Assembly (NCBI GenBank): GCA_030248065.1
Contig: JASAMV010000085.1
Span: 32,600 to 96,599 of the forward strand
Source: Rhynchonema sp. JSB1_4
Taxonomy: Eukaryota > Nematoda > Chromadorea > Monhysterida > Xyalidae
Reading direction: 5' to 3'
Length of the DNA: 64,000 nt
Shown here: positions 1-9,068 of the stretch, piece after piece
Layout: each line of letters begins with the position of its first letter
Position numbering within the stretch: position 1 is the first letter of the stretch
Notes under the pieces: model-generated
Databases searched by the model: none
Told to the model about the DNA's origin: nothing
What the model saw: the letters and a program-made list of their open reading frames with translations, nothing else
Translations under genes and position numbers: made by a program

Positions 1-542
1 GCGCAGCGCGTCGTTTGCAGTCAATCAAACTGACGAACGAACAATACATTTATTGACAATATTGATTTTGTAACTGATCTCGGATTTATTTGTCCACGGT
101 TTCAAACAAATGCGCAAATGGTTATTCAGTCATCCCCATGCTGTTTATTGGTTTATGATCAGTTTACATGCCAAATCTCACCAGTTTTGAACCCTGAGTA
201 TACAGAAGTTGATGTGTTTGTTTGCAGTTGCAGCATAATCCCAAGCGTCAACAGTCAGAGAGCCAGGAGACGTCAGCATAAACACACAGTCTGCCCGCCG
301 ATGGTTTGTTTTGTCATAATGCATGCAGCTTTTTACCTGGTGACACAACGAAAGCAGCTGGCGTGCAATGTTTCGCCGTAAGTTTAATCAGCTTATTCAA
401 AGTTATAAGTTCATATTGACGACCGCAATAATGAAAATGTTGTGAAAACATTACAGACAAAATGTGTCACTCACTACCGGTCCCGCGTATCGCTGCTCCC
501 ACCGCACTCCAACCGTACACGCAAAAAGTGGAGCAACAATAC

Positions 543-730
543 GTGTGTGCTGTTGGTTACAGGCGAATTGGAAAATAGTTGACGCATGTCTTCGTACACA
601 GTCGTTGGCGTATCATTTCCTGGCGAGATAGGCATTTGGCATATGGCTGAAGCTTTGTCAGGTGTCAATGTGACATCCGTTAACGACTGTGGGAAGACAC
701 TAACGTCAACCATTTCACAACAAGCTTCGG
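543..730 (-). CDS. Candidate internal exon, unknown secreted-type protein
   Basis: An open stretch on the minus strand lies between a TAG acceptor and a GTATTG donor. It encodes about 62 residues with a Cys pair near the start (EACCEMVDV) and one further Cys, Ser/Thr/Pro-rich, with a possible N-glycosylation site (NST) near the end. The frame is closed just beyond the donor. I do not recognise the domain. It lies on the same strand as the CCP/PAN gene at 9–13 kb, but nothing links the two. It could be chance. Confidence 0.28.
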
Positions 731-2306
731 CTACAGCAGCAGTTTAAGCTGTATATTGACTGCAATAAGTGAAACGTACACAATCAATGTGTAACATTCT
801 CATCAAAAAGTAGTGGAGCACATAGTCGTATATACATCGACCCACTTGAACCCGATCCGCTTAACGCCCGCCAGTGTCAGCTGGAGGCGATGCCAAATCG
901 CATTTTCTCTCACAGATCGAGTTGAAATCTGAAGTACACAGAGGTCGGCGGCATGTTTGTGTCCTCACAAAAGCGACAACGTGTTATGAATTTGCATTAT
1001 TCTTTTGTACGCGCATTTCAACACCAAAATGTACACATTGCCGCCGCTCAAAACGTTAAGAGCGCGAGACACAAGAAGTTCATCGTTGAAACCGGCGGCG
1101 CGAGCTTTCTTCGTCAAAACTGTCCGGTTTGTGTATTTTACGAAAAACAGGTGTTGCACAAAGCGTTCGATCATCGCGAATTTTTGCATTTGAAAGCCGT
1201 TTGTCACCCGAATGGCGTCGATTTGCCATCTGAACATACTTTATGTACACTTACGACCAAAAAACTGTGACGAACGATCGGCGACCATTAGACAAACTTA
1301 TAAATTGACATCGTGGGTGGGCCGGCTAGATAAGCAACACGTCACAGTACATACATACATCAATCACACAGTGTTGGAGTGTACAAAAGTGTTTGACACC
1401 GTTAAAGTCGTTGTGCGTGCTTGACACCAGTCGATAAGGATTAAAATGATCTAGGACACGCCGGACACACTGCTTTGCGATGAACTGTGACCACGCGGGC
1501 TGCGAAAGGTCGACAATAATGTAATCACCAATGAGTAAAAAGAAGCATTGCGACTGATGAACCAAAAAGTGTGCACAGACGTGCGTGATGATTTCCTGCT
1601 GTCAAACCGAATCCCATCCAAATCTCCAAACAAGTGCACCAAAACGAAAATGCAATCCTCTGGTGCACTCACACAGAAGCATAATGAACATGAACTTGAT
1701 ATAAATTGTTGAGGTCACAAATACAGTATTATATCGGGTACGGCCAGTATAATGAAACATCAAGTGGCACTCTAGAAGTAACTGGACCTAAAGACCACAC
1801 ACATTCCCACGGGCAGGTATTTTAGATCTCACAGCAATGCAAATTACATCGTCTCATTTTACATTGTCGATTGTCAATTCATCCCAGCCTCGCCGCCGCT
1901 ATGGTGCATGCAGGTATGTAGGAATGTATACATACAATGCCAAGGGCAACCATATCGGGAGGGGACCTTGATATTGTCGGCATGAGGTCACTCAGGTGTG
2001 AAGCACTGAATGTCACAAACAACAAACACTCGCCGTGTGCGCGCGCTTGTTAGAATAACACTTTAGACCATGTCATATGATCATAATCTGGTCAGAGCAC
2101 TGCCAGGCACTTAGTTGCGAAGGCGTTCGGATTCGTTCATTTTGTTACCGAAATCTTCAATTGTATCGGCTGATAGCACAGCAGCACAGGTGCAAACATT
2201 CAGTCGCCGCGTGCATGTGTAAGCTGCTTTGGTGTATGCTTGGTACTTGTACCGCATTTTGATTTATAAACTTTATTACGTGACATATTGAGAGCATTAC
2301 AATGAT
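731..2306. other. No supported gene
   Basis: Several short ORFs overlap on both strands near 950–1270, but none shows a domain or matched splice sites. A copy of the recurring 10-mer (minus orientation) lies at 1753–1762. Nothing else can be supported. Confidence 0.5.
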
Positions 2307-2326
2307 TTAGGCCGTCTTCACAATGA

Positions 2327-2515
2327 CACGGTTTCACGGTTTTACGGTTTCACGGTTTCACGGTTTTACGGTTTCACGGTTTCACGGTTTCACGGTTTGC
2401 TTCGTTGGCGTCTTCACAATGAAATCCGATTTCACGGTTTTACGGTTTCACGGTTTCACGGTTTTAAAATTGTGTCTTCACAATGACACGGTTTCACGGT
2501 TTCACGGTTTCAGCA
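2327..2515 (+). repeat. CACGGTTT minisatellite, left arm
   Basis: An array of 8–10-bp units (CACGGTTT, with CACGGTTTTA variants) is broken three times by the sequence GTCTTCACAATGA. It forms the inner part of the left terminal inverted repeat of the Harbinger-like element. Translated ORFs here are only repeats of FHGFTVSR and are not genes. Confidence 0.9.
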
Positions 2516-2522
2516 TAATGTA

Positions 2523-2698
2523 TACTCTGGCAATTCTTTTGGGAGAAACTTTTCAACCGCGTTGCCTGATCCGTAAAGCGCGTTATGGGTGCACTGGCCA
2601 CAGAAGTCACGTGACCGCTATAGCCAGTGCACGCATCATGCGCTTTACGGATCAGGCAACGCGTTTGAAAAGTTTCTCCCAAAAGAATTGTCGGAGTA
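2523..2698. mobile_element. Palindromic MITE nested in the Harbinger-like element
   Basis: About 176 bp with arms of about 70 bp that pair almost perfectly, beginning TACTC and containing CAATTCTTTTGGGAGAAAC and then GCGTTGCCTGATCCG. TA dinucleotides at 2521–2522 and 2699–2700 look like a TA target duplication, as in Tc1/mariner-type MITEs. The subterminal GCGTTGCCTGATCCG is shared with the otherwise different MITE at 13,879–14,097. Confidence 0.65.
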
Positions 2699-2990
2699 TA
2701 AGAATTAAAGTTAATTCAACTGAGTTTATATCTATTAGCAGATGCATATTGTTGTCCAGAGTGAGCAGATCCAAAGCAGGAACATAAAGAGCAGACCACA
2801 GCAGTATCTCGTCACATTTCTGAACATAAACACCTGACAAATAGCACAACTTTGGGCACAATGATCGAAATATTATTGTCAATTTCAGAACATAAAGAGC
2901 AGACCACCCAAACCATAAACTTTCATCATTTCAGAACATAAAGAGCAGACCACTAGAGCTGCACACATGGAGCAGTGAACTAAAAGCAAT

Positions 2991-3340
2991 CTAAGGCGCA
3001 CTGGACAGCCATTGCACTGTTGGATTGGCAACGGCGAGTGCCTGTGCGGCTATCTGTTTCGACTTTCGGGCTTCGTACACCATCATTTGAAACTGAGCTT
3101 TCAGGTATGCCCGAGTGTCTGGGTCCAATTCATCAAGGTCATGGGCAAGACCGACACAGAATGACATTGACCCGCTCTGCTGTTGTTCTTTGTCCTTTTC
3201 CAGCTTGTCCTGACTTTTCTTGATGAATTTGTCCATATACATATGGACAGTGTACTTGTGTTTCGGTGATCGGTCGATACTTTTCGTGTATGGTAACCTG
3301 TCTCGCTCCTTATATTCTTCATGTTTCTTGCAGTGATACC
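2991..3340 (-). CDS. BESS-motif-like DNA-binding protein fragment inside a transposon
   Basis: The minus-strand reading frame is open from about 3340 to a TGA at 2991. The first part is charged and repetitive (two HGEYKE/HEEYKE-type units about 45 bp apart, partly in other frames). A Lys/Gln-rich stretch (KLEKDKEQQQ) follows, then a helix resembling the BESS motif (DELDPDTRAYLKAQFQMM), and an Ala-rich C-terminus. BESS motifs occur C-terminal to MADF/Myb-type domains, and such proteins are carried as accessory ORFs by PIF/Harbinger elements, which fits its position between the element's inverted repeats. The DNA-binding domain itself is not visible, so this is either the last exon of a spliced accessory gene or a remnant. 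The BESS call is by eye. Confidence 0.45.
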
Positions 3341-4022
3341 TGTGTCCAGCTCTTTATATTCTCCGTGCCTCTTGAGAGTGATCGTTCTGTCTAGCTCTTT
3401 ATATCCACTGGCACGTGGCACCCTGCCCTTGCATCAGTAAAACAACTGGTCAGAAACAAAATGAGGGCCGAATTCTTTACGCTTTTTGTTGCTATAATGA
3501 AGGTCTTTTCACCATCAGGTATGGGCAATCCGCCAGCTCATGGCACTCGCGCACACAGGCTACATGCTACATTACTGCCGTCAATGAATGCATCTATTCT
3601 CTGCAGTTATTCATTGAAACATCCCCAAATTTTGCAGTGGCGCAGAAAAGTGTTATGGCAAGCAGCTAATAAAAACCGGATAAATTAAAAAGCGGTAATC
3701 AAAGTATGACATTCGCCCAAAGCGTACATCTTTTGTTTAGAAAATGGCGTGTGCTGCTGCACGCGCTGTGTGTATAAAAAGTGACATGAGCCGATGGATT
3801 GCCCATACATACACACTTTGACATACAGGTACGACCAAGCCAAAGAGAATAATCAATCACAGAATGCGTTAGAGTAAGCGTGCGAACATTACAATGTTGT
3901 GTCCCTGAAATCGCAAGCTTTTGTGGTCAAACTATCAATGTTGGAACAATTCTTGAGCCAAATACGTGCAGCAAATGCGCCAAAACCGTGTACAAATTAG
4001 AACCGGTTCTAATTGGCTTTTT

Positions 4023-4236
4023 TCCGGTTTCACGGTTTCACGGTTTCAAAACAATAAGACCCAACCGTGAAACCGTGAAACCGTGTCATTGTGAAGACAA
4101 CAAACGTGAAACCGTGAAACCGTGAAACCGTGAAACCGTAAAACCGTGAAACCGTGAAACCGTGTCATTGTGAAGACAACAATCGCAAAACCGTGAAACC
4201 GTGAAACCGTAAAACCGTGAAACCGTGTCATTGTGA
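4023..4236 (-). repeat. CACGGTTT minisatellite, right arm
   Basis: Reverse-complement counterpart of the array at 2327–2515: AAACCGTG units broken by TCATTGTGAAGAC. Together the two arrays let the element fold into a long hairpin. Confidence 0.9.
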
Positions 4237-4247
4237 AGACGGCCTTA

Positions 4248-6052
4248 CATAGCGGTTGTTGTGACACAAACCAAAGTCTCAAGGGGCTTAGCACAAGGCT
4301 GTTGCTCGGCCGCCGCAAACCATATTGCGCTTCAGTCCCGGATTACAATGTTATTGTTATGATGAGGTATGTGGAAAGCTGAACCGTGTGATTATCAACG
4401 GACACAATATACAACTTGTTAGGTGGGTACCGCTATGATGTTTCATGTGTTGTACGCCATTAACGACAACGTATACAGTACATACTGTACCTATACCACC
4501 CAACCAGAGCCGCAGCCCAACCGAACTCGCATGATTTGGCGTTCTAAATGAAGTGCTAAACACACCGTGAGTAAATGACGCGTCGTAGTACAAGCACACA
4601 GCGGGGGAGGGAGGGAAGCTGCACAAATTCCCAGAGACAAACAAACACTGATTAGCTGGAACACCTTTGCTTGGTTGGTGGTACACTTGGGAAACATGGG
4701 CGTTCGGTCTGCCCTCTGTGTGACATGAATAAAAGTAAACAAACACGGTGAACCAGTCCCTCAGCTGGGTGAACCATGGCCAGTTTTTCTTCGATGGAGG
4801 TACTTTTGTGCCACCCTGTGTCGCCAGAAAACATACCTGATGCGCTGATTGGCTGTTGTTGCAGAATGATATACATGATTGTTGTTATCAGGTGTGACGG
4901 ACTCGTCCAAAACTGCATTTTTTCGCTCAGAGTTGTTGACCACTCCAATTTAGTGTCCCGCTAATGTCGAAAATACTATTCGCGGAATCACATGATTTGT
5001 GGGCCGCCGTGTGTTGGAGTTAATGCGCTTCTAATTTGTGTGATGACTCGGCCGGACGTTGTGAAGTTCCATCGATACTTTTGGTTTCTCGACTTTTGAA
5101 TTGTGCAGCGCGTCTGTTGGGTGGGGGTGAACTATATATACAAATTCGTGAATTATAAATGAGAACCCATAGGGGTGTGTACCCGCGGTCAACAACTAAC
5201 CGTTCGTATGCCTTATGTGCGCAAAGTTTGAGATTTGTCACCCTAAACACGCAGCAACAGTGCGGTTCGATTATGTAAATTGAGCCCCGACGTCCCTATG
5301 AATACCATCAGAAGTTGCCGGGTCCACCTATATGTATGCATCAACAGGGTTAATGGGTAACTATAGACAGCTTTGTGAGCACGTAAGGGCCTTAAAGAAA
5401 CTACCCTTCAAAGCTCCCAATAACGTGGGCTCCTATCCAGCAAATATACTACATGCGACATCTAGTAGTCCAAATTTGATCAAAAACGGAACCGCGAGAC
5501 TTCGGCAAGAGGCATGGAAAGGCACACGCGTGTAACTGGCAGAGTAAATGAAAATGCTTTTCAATCATGAGGTAAAATGGATAAGCTGCATTTTCAGATC
5601 TGACAGGGCTAAATATGGCCGACTGAAATTACTACGGTAGTACTACAAAAGCAATGCGCAGAGCAGCAAAACTGCGGGCGCATCTGCTGGTGAAAGCCAA
5701 ACCTGTCAAAAATCTGTTTATAAGCGATAAACATGTTTATTCTTTTCTTTTCGCAATTTGTCTAACAAAGCAAAACAAAGCTGCGCTGGTATAATAGTGA
5801 GAGTGACAGAAATTCTAATGCACTTTTGATCGACGGTGAAATTTCGAGAGGCGGAGTTTCACACACGCGAGCGCCCTCTGGTGGCGCCAATCGTGTCGCG
5901 GTAGGGTTGAGCAATGCTCGCGCCCAAACAGAGCACACACGTTAAACGCAAACACACATAAACTGGCTGTCCCTGTGCTGTGTACACACGTGTTAGTGAC
6001 ACACAGACACGCTCTATATTCATATACAACGTTAACGTCAGCGTGACGCACT
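4248..6052. other. No supported gene
   Basis: Overlapping short ORFs on both strands at 4357–4964 and 5020–5250 lack domains or paired splice sites. One motif copy is at 4436–4445. Nothing else is evident before the tRNA. Confidence 0.5.
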
Positions 6053-6134
6053 GGTAGCGTGGCCGAGTGGTCTAAGGCGCTGGTTTAAGGCACCAGTCTC
6101 TTCGGAGGCGTGGGTTCGAATCCCACCGCTGCCA
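6053..6134 (+). tRNA. tRNA-Leu (anticodon AAG)
   Basis: A complete type II tRNA. The acceptor stem GGTAGCG pairs with CGCTGCC, with discriminator A at 6134. The D-arm/A box is GTGGCCGAGTGGTC, the anticodon stem CTGGT/ACCAG encloses loop TTAAGGC (anticodon AAG), the long variable arm is CTCTTCGGAG, and the T-arm is GTGGGTTCGAATCCCAC (B box). The sequence is very close to animal tRNA-Leu(AAG). There is no intron and no encoded CCA. A T-run at 6140–6143 can serve as the Pol III terminator. Confidence 0.97.
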
Positions 6135-6528
6135 AAAAGTTTTGCTGTTGCTCGTCTGCGGTTTTGACCTTGCGTTGTTGACCATGATTCGGCGATGGAT
6201 CTTTTTTATGTTTTGTCAATTTCTTTTCAATACTGTGCGATTAATTTGCGCTACAATTTGAAGTGGAAAGAAGTGAAAAAATTAATCTGTTTGATTAGCC
6301 ATGTGAATCAACACCAATCTCGGTGCCAATCGGAGACAAAAAAACTTAGGTAGGGGTCAGGTCCCCCAAGGTCTTCCGGATCCAAAAAAACCTCTGATGG
6401 GGCTAGTTAGTTTACGAAAATTTCGATAACGAGACGTCAGAACGGCACAAAAGCAATTTTTATAGTCTTTCATTTTATTCTCGGTCCAAACAAAGTATAC
6501 AGCAAATGTTTCATCGCAACAGCAGCCA

Positions 6529-6744
6529 TCAAGTAACACGCATGTTTCGAACCACGTTGTCGACCTGTTGGTTATCATCCACGACGATGACTGCTGTATT
6601 CAAGGCGTTGAAACATTTTGTGTATACCGCCTCTGGACTGTTATAAAACGGAAAAACTATACCTGTCCCAGCATTCACACCTGTCTCGATATTTTGACCG
6701 AAAAAATGCCACTTTTCCAGCCGGTCTGCCGAGACCGCCCACAT
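6529..6744 (-). CDS. Candidate exon of an unidentified gene
   Basis: The minus-strand frame is open for about 71 codons after a CAG at 6745–6747 (AAGCCAG then ATGTGGGCG) and ends in TGA at 6529. The peptide (start MWAVSADRLEKWHFF) has mixed composition, two Cys and a hydrophobic NTAVIVVDD stretch. I cannot assign it to a family. A hAT-like element is inserted just upstream (6767–7448), and further coding-like but frame-disrupted sequence on the same strand follows at 7449–7720. These pieces may belong to one gene or pseudogene interrupted by the insertion. Confidence 0.33.
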   Translation of the reverse strand: MWAVSADRLEKWHFFGQNIETGVNAGTGIVFPFYNSPEAVYTKCFNALNTAVIVVDDNQQVDNVVRNMRVT

Positions 6745-6766
6745 CTGGCTTCACATGAGTGCAACC

Positions 6767-7448
6767 CAATGGTGTAGCTGGGGGGAGGGGTGGGGGGTCC
6801 CCCCCTAGGTACAGTAGGTAGGTTGCCGCCCCTCGCCTGGTACAGTAGGTAGGTTGCCGCCCCTCCCCTGGTACAGTAGGTACATAGGTTGTTGCCGCCC
6901 CACCTAACTTTTCACCCAAAACATTCATTTTTGGCTTAAAATTGCATAAAATTAGCATATTTGTCTGCAAATAGGCGAAAAATCGCGCGCTGCGCGCGAA
7001 ATTAGTGTTTTAGGCCACATTTTCTTCAGTATTTAGACATAAAAAATTTCGGTTTCCAGATGACCCCCCCCAAGTGGTACAACCCCCCTAGCTCGGCTGG
7101 TACAGTAGGTAGGTTGCCGCCCCGCATTTTGGGTGGTATTGGTTGCACAATGACTATATAAGAATCCATCCAAAAATTTTCCTGAATGGTAAGGCACGTC
7201 TCGCTGCAGATCACAAGCGGTCTATTTATATTTTTTCCAAAACATTTCTGGCGATATTACAGTGAAGCTGTTTGAACACAGTGTGCGTGATATCGGCAGA
7301 AATGTTTCGGAAAAAGTATAAATAGACCGCTTGTGATCTGCAGCGAGACGTGCCTTACCATTCAGGAAAATTTTTGGATGGATTCTTATATGGTCATTGT
7401 GCGACCAATACAGTAGGTGGCCGCCCCGCCTGGGTAGCTACACCACTG
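6767..7448. mobile_element. hAT-like non-autonomous element with 8-bp target duplication
   Basis: The ends are CAATGGTGTAGCT and, inverted, CAGTGGTGTAGCT. A perfect 8-bp direct repeat GTGCAACC flanks the element (6759–6766 and 7449–7456). An 8-bp TSD with CAGTG-type tips is diagnostic of hAT elements. The left interior has tandem units of GGTACAGTAGGTAGGTTGCC with G/C runs. A TA-flanked MITE (7139–7408) is nested inside. No transposase ORF is present. Confidence 0.82.
7139..7408. mobile_element. Palindromic TA-flanked MITE (family TTGGTCGCACAATGAC), copy 1
   Basis: The ends TTGGTTGCACAATGAC and GTCATTGTGCGACCAA are flanked by TA on both sides. Inverted arms run about 125 bp inward around a short centre. 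Relatives with the same tips and TA flanks occur at 37,863–38,162 and 52,553–53,067. TA duplication suggests Tc1/mariner-type mobilisation. It sits inside the hAT-like element, so it inserted later. Confidence 0.82.
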
Positions 7449-7456
7449 GTGCAACC

Positions 7457-7720
7457 CAAATTAAGTCAACCAGTAGCCAGTTTGGTGCCCGTGCCACCAG
7501 TGCCAGGGTGGCGTTTCCAAACAAACCGGCTGGCCAATTCTGCTTTGCATCCTTCATATCGGATCCAGCAGCTTTTTTCTCCTGATCTGCATTATTTGGT
7601 CGTTTTCATTGTCGATTGAGGCTGCTTGTTCGTGTCCTTTGCAACGATATGGAACACGTGCCACCGCTTGGCGCCATCGTCGGCATCGGCGTCGAGGCCA
7701 AGTATCAGACTTGCCCGAAT
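7457..7720 (-). pseudogene. Frame-disrupted coding remnant
   Basis: Three successive frames on the minus strand each look coding and abut: DADDGAKRWHVFHIVAKD, then ASIDNENDQ, then NADQEKKAAGSDMKDAKQN. No splice signals lie between them. The simplest reading is an exon carrying frameshifts. The neighbouring sequence at about 9,000–9,060 on the same strand has a similar KSKDGTNTHKSWHFY stretch, so a local paralogue may exist. The family is not recognised. Confidence 0.28.
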
Positions 7721-8091
7721 CGAACTTAGCACCTCTCTCATTTCCAAAATTTCATGCTGGTCTCAAAAATACCATCTCACTTTGTTCTTTAATCTGACTG
7801 CGGATGAGCGAAATGCAGCTCGGCTCAAGCTTTGGTCAATCTCCGTATCACATGCAGTTCACTCGCACGCATGTTATGGAGGAGTTTAGTATTATACTGT
7901 CATCAAATCACGTGAATTATTTCTCGCGTTCATTTGCGGCTGCTTGATTTGACGACTTGATTTGACGACAGTCTTGTTAGCCGCTGGAGGCGCCTTGAAA
8001 TTCGACGAAAGGCAAAACGCACCAAAATCGTTGTTTTGTTCCTTTCCGCGGACGATATTGTCCACCAATACATTGCACGCGTTATTGACAT

Positions 8092-8494
8092 CAGAGATTA
8101 GGATCGGGCCGGGCCGGGATTTTGGACTCGGAGATTTGGAGGTTTGGGTTGGGCCGAGCTAGACTTGCCGGCCCGACCCGGCTCGAAATGCTCCAATTTC
8201 AAGCCAAAACCGGACCAAAAATCTCCAAAAAATCGCGCTTCGCGCAGAGTATATGCACATTTTTTGTGGGACCCAAATACACCCGGTTTACAGAAACCGA
8301 ATCACAAAAACATAAACCTGGTTTCCCAAGAAAATTTTGCAATTTTTTGCTGTTGGACGATTTTTTCCTTTGACCCCAAAATCGGGCCCGGCCGCGATTT
8401 TGGACTTTTAAATCGGGCAGGGCCGGGCCGGGCCGGAGTTTAGGTCAGTCGGGCCGGGCCGGGCTGAGCTTACCCGGCCTGATCCTAATCTCTG
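8092..8494. mobile_element. hAT-type MITE with perfect 8-bp TSD
   Basis: The tips CAGAGATTAGGATC and their reverse complement GATCCTAATCTCTG enclose 403 bp of GGGCCGGGCCGGG-rich sequence with further internal inverted similarity. The 8-bp direct repeat ATTGACAT lies immediately outside on both sides (8084–8091 and 8495–8502). TSD length and CAG-type tips point to hAT. There is no coding capacity. Confidence 0.88.
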
Positions 8495-8502
8495 ATTGAC
8501 AT

Positions 8503-9068
8503 GGAATCGTGGTCACGTGATGATCACAAGGCTGGCGAAAATAACGAAAGAAGAATCCTGCCCTAAAACCAAGCAAAAATTATCTTATTGACAAATGAAG
8601 TGAGAAAATGGATTACACAAGGTGCATAAAGTGCATACAATTCAGTATACCAAAAGAACGAAAATGACAAAAGTAAGTACTATGCAGTTATATACATTAT
8701 ATTGTATATATGGGTGAGTGAAGAACATTTTACTCATGACTGGATCCAAGGTCGTAGAGACAGGGGCAAAACAGACAGAGACAGAACCAAATTTAGGCGG
8801 GCGCTGTGGGAAGTCATTTTTATCTGGTGCTTCTAAAAACTTATTCTTATCAAGGGCTTGTTCAAAATTTGGTTATTGTTGAACTCATGACAAAGGTCCG
8901 CGCGAAAATTTGGACACATTGAAATTTCTAACCATCGGAATTCACTAAAATGATCTATCAGACACGCGAAGCGCGCGAATTTCGATAATTTCAGGTGTAT
9001 TACAATAAAAGTGCCACGATTTGTGGGTGTTTGTTCCGTCCTTGGATTTGCCCATGGCACGCCCCTGT
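8503..9068. other. No supported gene
   Basis: AT-rich spacer downstream of the CCP/PAN gene. Short ORFs only. Confidence 0.4.

Larger units (their letters stand above)
2310..4244. mobile_element. PIF/Harbinger-like DNA transposon with minisatellite-filled terminal inverted repeats
   Basis: The element begins GGCCGTCTTCACAATGACAC and ends with its exact reverse complement. The two ends stay identical for more than 50 bp. A 3-bp TTA is duplicated on both sides (2307–2309 and 4245–4247). A TTA/TAA-type 3-bp duplication with GC-rich ends is the hallmark of the PIF/Harbinger superfamily. Behind each tip the arms consist of a minisatellite of the CACGGTTT/CACGGTTTTA unit, interrupted by further copies of the GTCTTCACAATGACAC tip. 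Inside are a BESS-like coding fragment on the minus strand (2991–3340), a nested palindromic MITE (2523–2698) and three spaced copies of AACATAAAGAGCAGACCAC near 2785, 2889 and 2936. No transposase catalytic ORF is visible, so it is probably non-autonomous. The superfamily call rests on the TSD and the accessory protein. Confidence 0.78.

Noticed and set aside
2323..2787. 154-codon plus-strand ORF with repeated FHGFTVSR
   Set aside because: It is a translation of the CACGGTTT minisatellite and the nested MITE. The same repeats are open in both orientations.
2327..4236. CRISPR-like regularly spaced repeats
   Set aside because: Units are contiguous 8–10-bp minisatellites with no spacers of even length, in a eukaryotic genome.
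6767..7448. Zinc-binding or Pro-rich ORFs in the hAT-like element
   Set aside because: They arise from tandem GGTACAGTAGGTAGGTTGCC units and C runs.
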